Positions 51,745-60,805 are shown, numbered from the stretch's first letter. The stretch is 64,000 nt of DNA from CAZPNX01 sp964588285 (GCA_964588285.1 CAZPNX010000004.1:62001-126000); one strand, 5' to 3'. Notes: a model not told the origin generated them from the sequence alone. A program made the numbers and translations.

Positions 51745-53151
51745 ATGCCTACCAAGAGACAACTGCTCATGGAGCCCAAGTCCGCCTGGGACGGAGCCTC
51801 TCCGGCCGAGCGGCAGAAGTGGTTCCGCTTCGCCAAGGATTATGCCTCATATCTTGACCGCGCCCGGACCGAGCGGCTGGCCTGTTCGGAACTTAGGGAT
51901 CTGGCCGAGAAGGCCGGATTCGTCACGATCGAGAAACTGAAGAAATGGAAACCCGGGGCCAGGGTCTACGCCGAGAACCGCGGCAAGAGCCTGTACCTGG
52001 CGGTGCTGGGGAAGGACGGCCTGGAGAACGGGTTCAACCTGATCGCCTCCCACCTGGACGCGCCCCGGCTGGACCTCAAGCAGCGGCCTCTTTATCAGGA
52101 CAAGGATACCTGGCTGGCCCTGATGCGAACCCATTACTACGGGGGCGTAAAGAAGTACCAGTGGCTCAACCTGCCTCTGGGCCTGTTCGGGAAGGTGGTG
52201 CGTCGGGACGGGAGCACCGTCGAAATTGCCATTGGCGCCAAGCCTGACGATCCCTGCTTCGCCATCACCGACCTGCTGCCGCACCTGGCCAAGAAGGAGC
52301 AGTACGAGCGCAAGGCCCCGGAGGTGGTCCGGGGCGAAGAGCTGGTGATCATCTGCGGCGGCACACCGGCCGAGGAGGGCGAAGCAAAAAATCGGGTCAA
52401 ATTGGCGGTGCTGGAACATCTCCACCGGGAGTACGGATTGGAGGAGGAGGACCTGATCAGCGCCGAGCTGGAGGCGGTGCCGCTGACCCCGGTCCGCTTC
52501 GTGGGATTCGACAAGAGTTTCCTGGGCGGCTACGGCCAGGACGATAAGATATGCTCCTTCACCTCGGCCCGGGCCCTTTTCGACCTGAAAAGCCAGGGGC
52601 GCACCGCGGTGGTGGTCTGCGTGGACAAGGAGGAGATCGGCTCCGAGGGCAACACCAGCGTCCAGTCGGCCTGCTTCCTCAACTTCATCGGCGACCTGCT
52701 GGAGCTGTGTCGGCCCGGGTACCGGGCGGCCGACCTGCGCAAGTGCCTGTCCCGTTCCTCGGCCATCTCGGCCGACGTCAATGCCGCGGTGGAGCCGAAC
52801 TTCAAGCAGGTGCACGAGCTGGACAACGCCTGCCTGGCCGGATTCGGTCTGGTGCTCACCAAGTTCACCGGACACGGCGGCAAGGGCGGCGCCAACGACG
52901 CCTCGGCCGAATTCATGGGCAAGGTGCGGGCCGTCTTCAACCGGGCCGGCGTCCCCTGGCAGGCGGCCGAGCTGGGCAAGGTGGACGAGGGGGGCGGGGG
53001 CACGGTGGCCAAGTTCCTGGCCAGCCACGGCATGGAGATTGTCGACTGCGGGCCGGGCCTGCTATCCATGCACTCGCCCTTCGAGATAGTGTCGGTGGCC
53101 GACCTGCACGCCGCTTATATGGGATACCGGGCGTTCTTAGGCTCAGATTGA
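51745..53151 (+). CDS. M18-family metallo-aminopeptidase
   Basis: 468 residues. GFNLIASHLDAPRLDLKQRPLYQD with the first His/Asp metal ligands, VVVCVDKEEIGSEGNTS with the catalytic Glu pair, SADVNAAVEPNFKQVHE and the C-terminal MHSPFEIVSVADLHAAYMG match aspartyl-type M18 peptidases (ApeA/PepC-like). It removes N-terminal acidic or other residues from peptides in the cytoplasm. No signal peptide. It ends 38 bases before the ppiD promoter. Confidence 0.92.
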   Translation: MPTKRQLLMEPKSAWDGASPAERQKWFRFAKDYASYLDRARTERLACSELRDLAEKAGFVTIEKLKKWKPGARVYAENRGKSLYLAVLGKDGLENGFNLIASHLDAPRLDLKQRPLYQDKDTWLALMRTHYYGGVKKYQWLNLPLGLFGKVVRRDGSTVEIAIGAKPDDPCFAITDLLPHLAKKEQYERKAPEVVRGEELVIICGGTPAEEGEAKNRVKLAVLEHLHREYGLEEEDLISAELEAVPLTPVRFVGFDKSFLGGYGQDDKICSFTSARALFDLKSQGRTAVVVCVDKEEIGSEGNTSVQSACFLNFIGDLLELCRPGYRAADLRKCLSRSSAISADVNAAVEPNFKQVHELDNACLAGFGLVLTKFTGHGGKGGANDASAEFMGKVRAVFNRAGVPWQAAELGKVDEGGGGTVAKFLASHGMEIVDCGPGLLSMHSPFEIVSVADLHAAYMGYRAFLGSD

Positions 53152-53188
53152 AGAGCATACCAAGTCGGATTTGGAGACAATATAGCGC

Positions 53189-53217
53189 TTGCAGATTTGC
53201 CGAAATTAGGCTATAAT
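53189..53217 (+). promoter_or_regulatory. Sigma-70 promoter of ppiD
   Basis: TTGCAG (53189-53194), 17-base spacer, TATAAT (53212-53217). Transcription would begin near 53224, before both candidate ppiD starts. Confidence 0.75.
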
Positions 53218-53288
53218 TAACCGGTCAGCCGGCAGGAAGCTGGCTGGCCAGTTTTATATAGCATTAATAGATGGGGGATTTCCGACCT

Positions 53289-55100
53289 ATGGTGATGAAA
53301 GCCATGCGCAGCCAGATGAAGCTCATCCTGTGGATCGTAGTGGTGGCCTTTGTGGTGGGCTTCGGCTACGTGCTGATGGGGACCGGCGGCGGGGGCAGGA
53401 GCCAGAGCAAGCTGGCCCGGGGGATCGTGGGCGAGATAAACGGACAGGCCATAAGCTACAGCCTTTTCCGCGAGCGGCTGCTCAAAAACATGGAAACCTA
53501 CCGCCAGAGGACCAGCGGCGGGGATCCGGACGACGCCGTCACCAGACAGATAGAGCAGGAGACCTGGCAGAACCTGGTGAGCGAAATAATCCTTCACCAG
53601 CAATACCGGCGGCTGGGGATACAGGTCTCGGACCAGGAGGTGGTAGGCATCATCAAGCACAACCCGCCGGCCGAATTGCAGAACCATCCGGATCTGACGA
53701 CCAACGGCGCCTTTGATATCCAGAAGTACCAGTCCATCCTCAGGCATCCCCAGAACTTGGTGTGGCTGAGGGAGTATGAGGGGGAGATCCGCCGGCAGCT
53801 GCCCCTGCAGAAGCTCAGGCTCCAGATAATGGCCGGGGTCAGAGTGACCGATCAGGAGATCAGGAAGGCCTTTATAGATAAGAACGAAAGGGTCAGGGTC
53901 AGCTTTCTGACGGTGGACCCGTCCGCCTTCTACGATCCTCAGGCGCAGGTTCCGCCCCAGGAGATAGCCGCCTATTACCGGGAACATCAAAAGGATTTCC
54001 GGGCGCCGGAACGGGCCAAGTTGATCTACGTCCTTTTCCCCAAGGAAGCCACCCCGCGCGATCTGCAGTCGGTGGAAGAGCGCATTCGGGAGATCCACAA
54101 GGAGGCCCTGGTCTCCGGAGCCGGCTTCGACACCCTGGCCATGAATTATTCCGAGGATCCGGGCTCGGCCGCCAAGGGCGGCGATCTGGGTTGGTTCGGG
54201 CGGGGGCAGATGGTGCCCAGCTTCGACTCGGCAGCCTTTGCCCTAAAGCCGGGGCAGATGTCAAAGCCCTTTAAGACCGATTTCGGCTGGCACATCGTCA
54301 GAGTGGACTCGGCCAAGACCGAGAAGGGCCGGCCGATGGTAAAGGCCAGGCATATACTGCTGCAGCTCAAGCCCTCGGAGGAAACATTGGCCGACCTTAG
54401 GACCAAGGCCGAGGCCTTCGCCGAGCTGGCCCGCGACCAGGGCTTCGAGGCCGCGGCCAAGGCCCAGGGCCTGAACGCTGTGCCCACAAGCTTCTTCAGC
54501 CGCGGCTACTATGTGCCCGGGCTGGGGGCGGCGCCGGAGGCGGTCAATTTCGCCTTCGAGGAGGCGGTCGGCTCCCTAAGCCCGGTGCTGGATAACCGCC
54601 AGTTCTACCTGGTGGCCAAGCTGGCCGAGCGCCGCAAGGAAGGCGTCCAGCCCTTGGCCGATGTGGAGCGGAACATCTCCATGATACTGCTCAGGGAAAA
54701 GGCCATGGCCCAGGCCAGGAAGAGGGCCGAGGAACTTCGGGCCATGGTGGATCAGGTCGGGAGCTTGGAGGCCGCGGCCAAGGCGGCCGGAATACCGGTG
54801 GATACGGCCGACTTCACCCGGGAGGATTTCGTGCCCAAGGTGGGGACCAAAAACGAGTTCTTTGCCCAGGCCTTTTCCCTGCCGGTGGGCCTGGTCAGCC
54901 GTCCGGTGGCCACCGACCAGGGGGTCTACATCATCAGGGTTGACCAAAAACAGCCGGCCGACCAAAACCTATACGCCCAGATGGCGCCCAAGCTTCATGA
55001 CGAACTGATGCAGAAAAAGCAGACAGAGACCATTCAGCGCTGGTTCGAGGCGGTGCAGAGCAAGGCCAAGATAAGGGACTACCGGATGGGCGGGATGTAG
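53289..55100 (+). CDS. ppiD: PpiD-like periplasmic peptidyl-prolyl isomerase/chaperone
   Basis: 603 residues from ATG 53289, chosen because GGGGGA lies ten bases upstream; ATG 53271 is the alternative. N-terminal membrane anchor LILWIVVVAFVVGFGYVLMG, a SurA_N-like chaperone part (GEINGQAISYSLFRERLL), then a full parvulin domain (LIYVLFPKEATPRDLQ...AAKGGDLGWFGRGQMVPSFD and FGWHIVRVD) and a C-terminal helical region. It assists folding of outer membrane proteins at the inner membrane surface. It has its own promoter and a terminator. Confidence 0.9.
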   Translation: MVMKAMRSQMKLILWIVVVAFVVGFGYVLMGTGGGGRSQSKLARGIVGEINGQAISYSLFRERLLKNMETYRQRTSGGDPDDAVTRQIEQETWQNLVSEIILHQQYRRLGIQVSDQEVVGIIKHNPPAELQNHPDLTTNGAFDIQKYQSILRHPQNLVWLREYEGEIRRQLPLQKLRLQIMAGVRVTDQEIRKAFIDKNERVRVSFLTVDPSAFYDPQAQVPPQEIAAYYREHQKDFRAPERAKLIYVLFPKEATPRDLQSVEERIREIHKEALVSGAGFDTLAMNYSEDPGSAAKGGDLGWFGRGQMVPSFDSAAFALKPGQMSKPFKTDFGWHIVRVDSAKTEKGRPMVKARHILLQLKPSEETLADLRTKAEAFAELARDQGFEAAAKAQGLNAVPTSFFSRGYYVPGLGAAPEAVNFAFEEAVGSLSPVLDNRQFYLVAKLAERRKEGVQPLADVERNISMILLREKAMAQARKRAEELRAMVDQVGSLEAAAKAAGIPVDTADFTREDFVPKVGTKNEFFAQAFSLPVGLVSRPVATDQGVYIIRVDQKQPADQNLYAQMAPKLHDELMQKKQTETIQRWFEAVQSKAKIRDYRMGGM

Positions 55101-55130
55101 GTCAATGCCAAAAAAACCTATAAGACAACG

Positions 55131-55163
55131 AAAAAGCTGGAGCGAATATGCTCCAGCTTTTTT
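55131..55163 (+). terminator. Intrinsic terminator after ppiD
   Basis: AAAAAGCTGGAGC (55131-55143) pairs with GCTCCAGCTTTTT (55150-55162) around GAATAT, followed by more T. The symmetric A and T runs suit termination from both sides, serving ppiD and the minus-strand tRNA gene. Confidence 0.92.
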
Positions 55164-55228
55164 CCTTTTAGCCGAGATGCCGGCGCAGAACCCCGAAAAA
55201 AGCCAGCTTTTACTTGTTTTACATCTTC

Positions 55229-55305
55229 TGGTAGCGGCGCAGGGACTTGAACCCCGGACACGCGGATTATGATTCCGCTGCTCTAACCAGCTGAGCTACG
55301 CCGCC
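55229..55305 (-). tRNA. tRNA-Met (CAT), elongator type
   Basis: 77 bases including encoded CCA. The acceptor arm GGCGGCG pairs fully (1-72 G-U). D arm AGCTCAGCTGGTTAGAGC, anticodon stem GCGGA/TCCGC with loop ATCATAA (CAT), T arm GGGGTTCAAGTCCC. It lacks the initiator hallmarks, so it is the elongator. A tRNA-Ile2 with modified CAT anticodon is possible but the body matches elongator Met. Confidence 0.93.
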
Positions 55306-55345
55306 GGTAAAGTGGATATGGAAAAGGAAAAGGGCAGAGCCGACG

Positions 55346-55711
55346 CTACTTCGTTTCTTTGCGCAAGGATTTAATCAGACCCATCAACATCCTGTTCACT
55401 TCGATAATCTGTCGCAAACGTTCTTCAACAACAGATACCGGCATAAGAGAAAGATCTCTGAACTGATACAGGTGATTTTCCGTCTCACTGCCAGACTTTC
55501 TGGAAATACCGGGATAACGAACGTACTCCCTGGTGGACAACGAAGAAAAGCCCTCGGAGATATTGTCGCTTATGGAAGACGAACTCCGTAGGATTTGGTT
55601 AGTTAATATGCGATTTACCGGGGTCTTGGGCAGCGAGGCGACATCTTTAGCCAGGTCGAGAAAAAGCCGGTGGGCCTTCTACCACACCAAGAGTTCAGTG
55701 AAATGCTTCAC
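55346..55711 (-). pseudogene. Four-helix-bundle (23S rRNA intervening-sequence protein family) gene with in-frame TAG
   Basis: Read on the minus strand from GTG 55711 the frame is KHFTELLVW, TAG (55681-55679), KAHRLFLDLAKDVASLPKT, then to SISDNISEGFSSLSTREYVR and LRQIIEVNRMLMGLIKSLRKETK, stop at 55346-55348. This is the complete S23/IVP pattern (VWQKAH...NIAEG...LIKSL), with CAG to TAG at the conserved Gln. Only one base breaks a 121-codon frame. It sits between two tRNA genes. Function of the family as a stand-alone gene is unknown. Confidence 0.82.
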
Positions 55712-55786
55712 CCGGGAGCCTTGTAATTAAAAAGAGACGAATTACTAAGGGCCTCATCCCTTTTCTCTCGTCCCTTATCACTTTTT

Positions 55787-55863
55787 TGGTAGCGGGGGGA
55801 GGATTTGAACCTCCGACCTTTGGGTTATGGGCCCAACGAGCTACCAGGCTGCTCCACCCCGCG
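55787..55863 (-). tRNA. Initiator tRNA-fMet (CAT)
   Basis: 77 bases including CCA. The first base C is unpaired with position 72, the initiator mark. Anticodon stem TTGGG/CCCAA gives three G-C pairs next to the loop CCCATAA (CAT), the second mark. D arm GGAGCAGCCTGGTAGCTC and T arm GGAGGTTCAAATCCTCC are complete. Confidence 0.95.
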
Positions 55864-55874
55864 ACGACACGCTA

Positions 55875-55903
55875 ATGATACCACACCTCGGAGGCCGTGT
55901 CAA
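55875..55903 (-). promoter_or_regulatory. Promoter of the initiator tRNA gene
   Basis: On the minus strand TTGACA (55903-55898), 17-base spacer, TATCAT (55880-55875), ending 12 bases before the tRNA. The spacing fits well. Confidence 0.8.
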
Positions 55904-55961
55904 GTATCTATTCATTAAATGGGAGTCCTGGAAAAAGCGACAGCAAAACCTTGTCAAAGAT

Positions 55962-56288
55962 TTACGGTTTGGATTTGAGAGAATCCGCCTGGTAAAAACG
56001 GATCGAGGTCTCGCCCGGCTTGACCATGCCGTACCTCTCCCGGGCCTTGGATTCCAGATAGAGGCTGTCCTCCTTCATCCTCTTGATCTCGCGCCTCATC
56101 AGCTCGTTGCGGACCATGTTAACCAGCAGTTCCCGTCGCAGCCTGTCCTGGCGGCGGTTGACCCTGACCATGTTTATCCAGCCGTAGGGGCCGGTGCCGA
56201 AGACCACCAACAAGCCGGCCAGGATCCCCAGCAGTGCCGCCGCCAGGATCTTCCTCCTTCTTTCCCGCATCCGGCCGCCGGCCGCCAT
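55962..56288 (-). CDS. FtsB/DivIC-like septum formation initiator protein
   Basis: 108 residues from ATG 56288 (GGGAAGGG upstream; TTG 56291 possible). Basic N-terminus RMRERRRK, membrane segment ILAAALLGILAGLLVVFGTGPYG (given by its start, about residue 15), then a coiled coil VNRRQDRLRRELLVNMVRNELM and the RERYGMVKPGE motif typical of FtsB/DivIC. It is part of the divisome with FtsL and FtsQ. It follows eno by 60 bases, an arrangement common in many bacteria (eno-ftsB). Confidence 0.85.
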   Translation of the reverse strand: MAAGGRMRERRRKILAAALLGILAGLLVVFGTGPYGWINMVRVNRRQDRLRRELLVNMVRNELMRREIKRMKEDSLYLESKARERYGMVKPGETSIRFYQADSLKSKP

Positions 56289-56347
56289 CAACCCTTCCCC
56301 GGCAGGATTTCAGGAACAGCCTTCGAGGATGCCGAAGCCATGGGTCA

Positions 56348-57628
56348 TCAGAGCTTGAAGGCCGAGCGGCCGGCGTAGATGGCCCGGGATCCCAGCTCCT
56401 CCTCGATCCGCATCAGCTGGTTGTATTTCTCCACCCGCTCGCCGCGGCAGGGGGCGCCGGTCTTGAGGTGGCCGGTCCTCATGGCCACGGTGAAGTCGGC
56501 AATGAAGCTGTCGACTGTCTCCCCGCTGCGGTGGGAGACCATGGCCCCCCAGCCGGCCTGGTAGGCCATCTCGATGGCGGCCACCGTCTCGGTGATGGTG
56601 CCGATCTGGTTGAGCTTGATGAGCACGGCGTTGGCGGCCTTCCGTTCGATGCCCATTTGGATGCGCTGGACATTGGTGACGAAGAGATCGTCTCCGACCA
56701 GTTCCATTTTTTGGCCCAGGCGCCGGTAGAGAAGCTTCCAGCCGTCCCAGTCGTCCTCGGCCAGGCCGTCCTCCAGAACCACGATAGGATATTTTTTCGA
56801 CCACTCCTCGTACATATCCACCATTTGGGCGGAGGAGACCTGGCGGCCCTCGGTTTTCAGATGATACTGTCCGTTCTCGAAGAAACCGCTGGAGGCCGGA
56901 TCCAAAGCCAGGGCGATCTGCTCCCCGGGCCGGTAGCCGGCTTTCTCTATCGCCTGGACGATCAGCTCCAAGGCCTCGGCATTGGTCTTGAGGGCCGGGG
57001 CAAAACCGCCCTCATCCCCCACCCCGGTGGAATAGCCCTTGCTTTTAAGCACTCCTTTGAGGGCGTGATAGGTCTCGCTGCCCCAGCGCAGGGCCTCGCG
57101 GAAATTGGGGGCTCCCAGTGGAGCAATCATGAACTCCTGGAGATCGGTGCCCTGCCAGTTGGCGTGAGCCCCGCCGTTCAGAATATTGAACATGGGGACC
57201 GGCATCAAAACCGCCTCCGGGCCGCCTAAGTGGCGGTAGAGGGGCAGTCCGGCCGAGGCGGCCGCGGCCCGGGCCACGGCCAGGCTGACACCCAGGATGG
57301 CGTTGGCGCCGAGTTTAGACTTGTTGGGGGTGCCGTCCAGATCCAACATGGCCCGATCCACCGCCTTCTGGTCATCGGCCCGGCGTCCGGCCAAGGCCGG
57401 AGCGATGAGACGGTTGACGTTCTCCACGGCCTTAAGCACTCCCTTGCCGCTGTAGCGGGACTTGTCGCCGTCGCGCAGCTCCAGGGCCTCGTGGACGCCG
57501 GTGGAGGCTCCGGAGGGCACGGCTGCCCGGCCCCGGCTGCCGTCCGACAGCAGACAATCCACCTCCACCGTGGGATTGCCCCGGGAATCCAGAATCTCCC
57601 GGGCATGGATGGCTTTGATATCCGGCAT
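56348..57628 (-). CDS. eno: Enolase
   Basis: 426 residues from ATG 57628, with GGAGG seven bases before; earlier in-frame starts are not needed. AREILDSRGNPTVEVDC, SGASTGVHEALELRDGD, GDEGGFAPALK, and VVLEDGLAEDDWDG followed by LVGDDLFVTN are the enolase signatures, with the catalytic Lys and Glu. It converts 2-phosphoglycerate to phosphoenolpyruvate. The usual SGDTTDSFIADF part reads SGETVDSFIADF, a normal variant. ftsB-like follows, as commonly found. Confidence 0.96.
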   Translation of the reverse strand: MPDIKAIHAREILDSRGNPTVEVDCLLSDGSRGRAAVPSGASTGVHEALELRDGDKSRYSGKGVLKAVENVNRLIAPALAGRRADDQKAVDRAMLDLDGTPNKSKLGANAILGVSLAVARAAAASAGLPLYRHLGGPEAVLMPVPMFNILNGGAHANWQGTDLQEFMIAPLGAPNFREALRWGSETYHALKGVLKSKGYSTGVGDEGGFAPALKTNAEALELIVQAIEKAGYRPGEQIALALDPASSGFFENGQYHLKTEGRQVSSAQMVDMYEEWSKKYPIVVLEDGLAEDDWDGWKLLYRRLGQKMELVGDDLFVTNVQRIQMGIERKAANAVLIKLNQIGTITETVAAIEMAYQAGWGAMVSHRSGETVDSFIADFTVAMRTGHLKTGAPCRGERVEKYNQLMRIEEELGSRAIYAGRSAFKL

Positions 57629-57802
57629 GATATCCTCCGTATTAAATTTAGTAATTTCCAAATAACATCATTTGGCTTAACCGTAAAGTACACCCTGCTC
57701 GCCGACAGGCAGGAGGGTTTGTTTAGGAACGAAACTTGCCAGAAGGAATACAGATGGTGCAAAGCATTGATTTTAATGCCGTTTAATTTGACTCCAAATT
57801 AT

Positions 57803-57820
57803 CTCTGCGAGCTCTGCGGT
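57803..57820. repeat. CTCTGCG-type dispersed repeat
   Basis: CTCTGCGAGCTCTGCGGT in the gap between lpxH and eno is the inverse of the CCGCAGAGGACGCAGAG repeat at 38804-38822. Widely dispersed intergenic repeats of this type are known in many genomes. Confidence 0.45.
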
Positions 57821-57843
57821 AAAAGACAATAAAAAAAGTCGCC

Positions 57844-58575
57844 CTAATTTTCTTCTAGGCGCTCCAGGGTCAGCCTTCCCTCATCCAGGCGGCCGTAGGT
57901 GAAGTGGGAGATAAAATCTCCCAGATTACAGTATGTCTTGCCGTTCTCCTGGCGCAGAACCGGCAGGTGGATATGGCCGAAAACGGCGGCATCATAGCCC
58001 TGGGCAAACTTTTTTTGGGCCGCCTGCCACAACGGATCTTTATTCAGATAACGGTCCTTGGTGAGGTGGTTGCGGGAAATCCGGGAGAACCACTTGGCCA
58101 GGGGTATGCCGAGATCGGGATGCAACAGGCGATAGAGCCAGACATTGGCCGGAAAGCGAAGCACCGCCTTCAGGATTTTATAGCCGTAATCGCCCGGGCC
58201 CAAGCCGTCGCCGTGGGCCAAAAAAATGCGGCGCCCGGCCTGCTCCACCTCCAGAAAGTCCATGGCTACGGCGATACCCAGCCGGCGGCGGATAAAGTCG
58301 CCCAGCCAGAAATCATGGTTGCCGGCCACCATCGAAACATGGCAGCCCCTGGAGCGGAGATCCTCCAGCAGACGGATGGCGGCCAGATGCTCGCTTTGGA
58401 CCACGGTGCGGTACTCGAACCAGAAGTCGAACAGATCGCCGAGAACGGCCAGGGAGGCGTTTTCCTCGGCCACCCGGCGAAAGAGAGCAGACAGCAACCG
58501 CAGTTTGCGGGCCTCCACATCAGGCGTCCCGGCCCCCAGATGGGCATCGGAAACCAGATATAACGTTCTTGACAT
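57844..58575 (-). CDS. lpxH: UDP-2,3-diacylglucosamine diphosphatase
   Basis: 243 residues from ATG 58575. Calcineurin-like motifs in order: VSDAHLGAG, LGDLFDFWF, VAGNHDFW, LAHGDGLGP and FGHIHLPV. The FWFEYRT region and length fit LpxH of lipid A synthesis, which cleaves UDP-diacylglucosamine to lipid X and UMP. It shows the cell makes lipid A, so it has an outer membrane. A possible -10 box TATAAT lies at 58608-58603 on the minus strand. Confidence 0.9.
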   Translation of the reverse strand: MSRTLYLVSDAHLGAGTPDVEARKLRLLSALFRRVAEENASLAVLGDLFDFWFEYRTVVQSEHLAAIRLLEDLRSRGCHVSMVAGNHDFWLGDFIRRRLGIAVAMDFLEVEQAGRRIFLAHGDGLGPGDYGYKILKAVLRFPANVWLYRLLHPDLGIPLAKWFSRISRNHLTKDRYLNKDPLWQAAQKKFAQGYDAAVFGHIHLPVLRQENGKTYCNLGDFISHFTYGRLDEGRLTLERLEEN

Positions 58576-58660
58576 CACCAGGCATTCATGCTATTGTTAA
58601 CCATTATAAAACAAATGGCGGCATAAAGTAAAGGGCTTCCGGCTTTTTGATATTTTCCTG

Positions 58661-58689
58661 TTGACTTTTAGGCCGATGGCGAATAAAAT
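58661..58689 (+). promoter_or_regulatory. Promoter for the lipoprotein operon
   Basis: TTGACT (58661-58666), 17-base spacer, TAAAAT (58684-58689). The transcript would begin near 58696, 16 bases before ATG 58712, with AAGGGGGA in between. Confidence 0.65.
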
Positions 58690-58711
58690 CCATCCAAAGG
58701 GGGAATACGCT

Positions 58712-59440
58712 ATGAGATCCAAAATGGCGTTGATGGCCGCTCTGGCGGCCGCGGCCGTGCTGACGGCCGGTTGTTCAAAAACCGAGCGCGAGGTGTCGCA
58801 GAGCATCATGCCGGCGGCCCTCAACTATTACGTGCTGACCCAGGAGACCGCCCGGCTGCGGGCCGAGGTCAAAACCCTGCCGGCCGAGAGGCTGGACCAG
58901 CCGCTGGCCAAATACCGCGACATCATTTCCCGGGGACAGCAGATGCATGCCGAGCTGGCCCAGATGGGGGACATGAAGAAACACCAGGATTTTCTGGCCG
59001 CCATGGATTCCAGCCTGGTAACGCAGCTACTTTTCCTGCAATACGAGGCCCAGGCGGTTGGCGCCGTGGCCGAGAACCACCGGGCCAATGCCGAGATCGA
59101 CCGCATCCAAAGGCAGATCAGCGGGAACACCCTGGCCCAGGCCAGGCACCAGGCCGAGCTCGACCAGCTTAGCGAAAAGTCACAGAGCTCCTTCCGGCTT
59201 CTGGAATCCCTCAAGCCCCAGCTCCAAGCCCTGAGCCGGAAAAATTTGGACCAGATGCGGCTTTACAACCAGATGGTGCTGGAGCGGAAGATTTTAACCT
59301 ATACCGCAGGCGAGGATCTTTTGGCCCTGCTGGCCTGGGAGCAGGCCCGGGCCCCGGCCAAGGCGCCTCCCAAGAAAACAACCGTCAAGAAAACGGCCTC
59401 CAAGAAATCCGACAAAAAAACAAAGCGCACCGGCAGATGA
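58712..59440 (+). CDS. Lipoprotein with coiled-coil body and lysine-rich tail
   Basis: 242 residues from ATG 58712, with AAGGGGGA eight bases upstream. Lipobox LTAGC with Cys at about residue 22. The body is long helices (QETARLRAEVKTLPAERLDQ, EIDRIQRQISGNTLAQARHQ). The last 30 residues are mostly Lys, Pro and Thr (KKTTVKKTASKKSDKKTK), which could contact peptidoglycan or lipopolysaccharide. No family is recognised. Its stop overlaps the next ATG by 4 bases (59437-59440). Confidence 0.7.
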   Translation: MRSKMALMAALAAAAVLTAGCSKTEREVSQSIMPAALNYYVLTQETARLRAEVKTLPAERLDQPLAKYRDIISRGQQMHAELAQMGDMKKHQDFLAAMDSSLVTQLLFLQYEAQAVGAVAENHRANAEIDRIQRQISGNTLAQARHQAELDQLSEKSQSSFRLLESLKPQLQALSRKNLDQMRLYNQMVLERKILTYTAGEDLLALLAWEQARAPAKAPPKKTTVKKTASKKSDKKTKRTGR

Positions 59441-60603
59441 AAAAACGGCAGAGTTGGTGGTGGCTGCTGCTGCCGTTTCTGGCCGCCTGCGGCCGCGACG
59501 GACATCTTAAAAAGGGCCAGCAGTTTTTGGAGCTGGGCGACCTGGAGAGGGCCGTCCAGCAGTTCAGCCAGGCGGTCAATGTTTCACCCCGCAACCCGGA
59601 GGCCCACTACGGTCTAGCCATGGCCTATTGCCGCAGCGACTCGCCCGGTCCGGCCGTCAGAGAATACCGACTGCTCTGCCGGTTGAGCCCGGCCCTGGCC
59701 GACGATCCCTTGCTCAGGCAGAAGGTGGCCGGCTTTCTGGGGCTGGAGCCGTATCCGTCGTTCCGGCTGACCTCGGCCAGGGGCAACGACGCCTTTCCGG
59801 CCTTCTCGGCCGACGGACGGCTGATCGCCTTCAGTTCCAAGCGCGACGGCAACACCGAGATCTACCTGATGGATGCCGACGGCGGCAGCCAAAAACGGCT
59901 GACCAACAACCGGGCCATAGATTACGCTCCGTCGTTCTCGCCCGACGGCCGGATGCTGGCCTTCGTCTCGGACCGGGACGGGAACGACGAGATCTACCTC
60001 CTGGACCTGACGTCCGCGGCCCAGCGCCGGCTGACCTACCACTCAGGCGAGGACGCCCTGCCGGCCTTTTCGCCGGACGGCGGCCAGGTGCTCTTCATCT
60101 CGGACCGGGACGGCAAATACCGTCTGTGCTCGGCCGAGGCCGGAGGCTCAGGCCGCGGACGGGAATCAGGCCTGCACCGGATCTTCGACGATGAGTACAA
60201 CAAGATACACTTCTCGGTTTGGCAGGGGCGGCTGCTGGTGCAGGAGGAGAGAGAGAACCTGGTGGTGTTGTTCACCGCTCCGGCCGAGGGCGGCCCCAAA
60301 AAGCCGGTCAACGGCCCTTCGTTCCGGGCGGCCCTGCCGACCATGCTTTCGCCTGATGGAAGTCTGCTGCTCTACACCTCGTCCCGGTACGGCGATGACG
60401 AGCTTTTCCTCTACGACTTCAAGAGGGAGACCTCGATCAGGCTGACCTTCAGCCCGGCCCAGGAGTTCGGCTACGGCTTCTCGCCAGACGGCAGCCGGCT
60501 GCTGTTCGACTCCAATCGCGGCGGCGACCGCGACATATACCTGATACGGCTAGACCGTTTGATCTCCAGGGAGGAGATATTATCGGCCGTGGAACGGAAC
60601 TGA
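59437..60603 (+). CDS. Lipoprotein with TPR and PD40/TolB-like beta-propeller
   Basis: 388 residues. Lipobox LAAC with Cys at about residue 18. TPR-like pair KKGQQFLELGDLERAVQQFSQAV and the next unit to about residue 100. From about 110 come five or six PD40 propeller units (AFPAFSADGRLIAFSSKRDGN, APSFSPDGRMLAFVSDRDGN, PAFSPDGGQVLFISDRDGK), each with the FSPDG signature. It resembles TolB/Pal-like periplasmic proteins that sense or hold envelope components. Overlaps the preceding lipoprotein gene, which argues for a joint task. Confidence 0.85.
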   Translation: MKKRQSWWWLLLPFLAACGRDGHLKKGQQFLELGDLERAVQQFSQAVNVSPRNPEAHYGLAMAYCRSDSPGPAVREYRLLCRLSPALADDPLLRQKVAGFLGLEPYPSFRLTSARGNDAFPAFSADGRLIAFSSKRDGNTEIYLMDADGGSQKRLTNNRAIDYAPSFSPDGRMLAFVSDRDGNDEIYLLDLTSAAQRRLTYHSGEDALPAFSPDGGQVLFISDRDGKYRLCSAEAGGSGRGRESGLHRIFDDEYNKIHFSVWQGRLLVQEERENLVVLFTAPAEGGPKKPVNGPSFRAALPTMLSPDGSLLLYTSSRYGDDELFLYDFKRETSIRLTFSPAQEFGYGFSPDGSRLLFDSNRGGDRDIYLIRLDRLISREEILSAVERN

Positions 60604-60634
60604 AGAAGCGAAAAACCTTAGCGAGGATCCCGAC

Positions 60635-60805
60635 ATGATCTGGCGCTGCACAGTCTGCGGTTACATCTACAACCCCGACCTGGGCGATCCCGACAGCGAC
60701 ATCCGCCCGGGCACCTATTTCGACAATCTGCCGCTGGACTGGGTGTGCCCCGATTGCGGGGCCTCCCAGGACATGTTCGAGATGGTCGAGGAGGAGGAGC
60801 AGTAG
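60635..60805 (+). CDS. Rubredoxin
   Basis: 56 residues: MIWRCTVCGYIYNPDLGDPD, then LPLDWVCPDCGASQDMFEMV. The four Cys in CTVCG and CPDCG hold iron. An acidic tail of four Glu follows. Small electron carriers of this sort pass electrons in anaerobes, often to superoxide reductase or oxygen-reducing flavoproteins. It is followed after 33 bases by a YHS-domain gene. Confidence 0.95.
   Translation: MIWRCTVCGYIYNPDLGDPDSDIRPGTYFDNLPLDWVCPDCGASQDMFEMVEEEEQ

Noticed and set aside
55229..55305. tRNA-Ile2 with CAT anticodon
   Set aside because: Body and arm sequences match elongator tRNA-Met; a definite answer would need modification data or tilS-recognition features.
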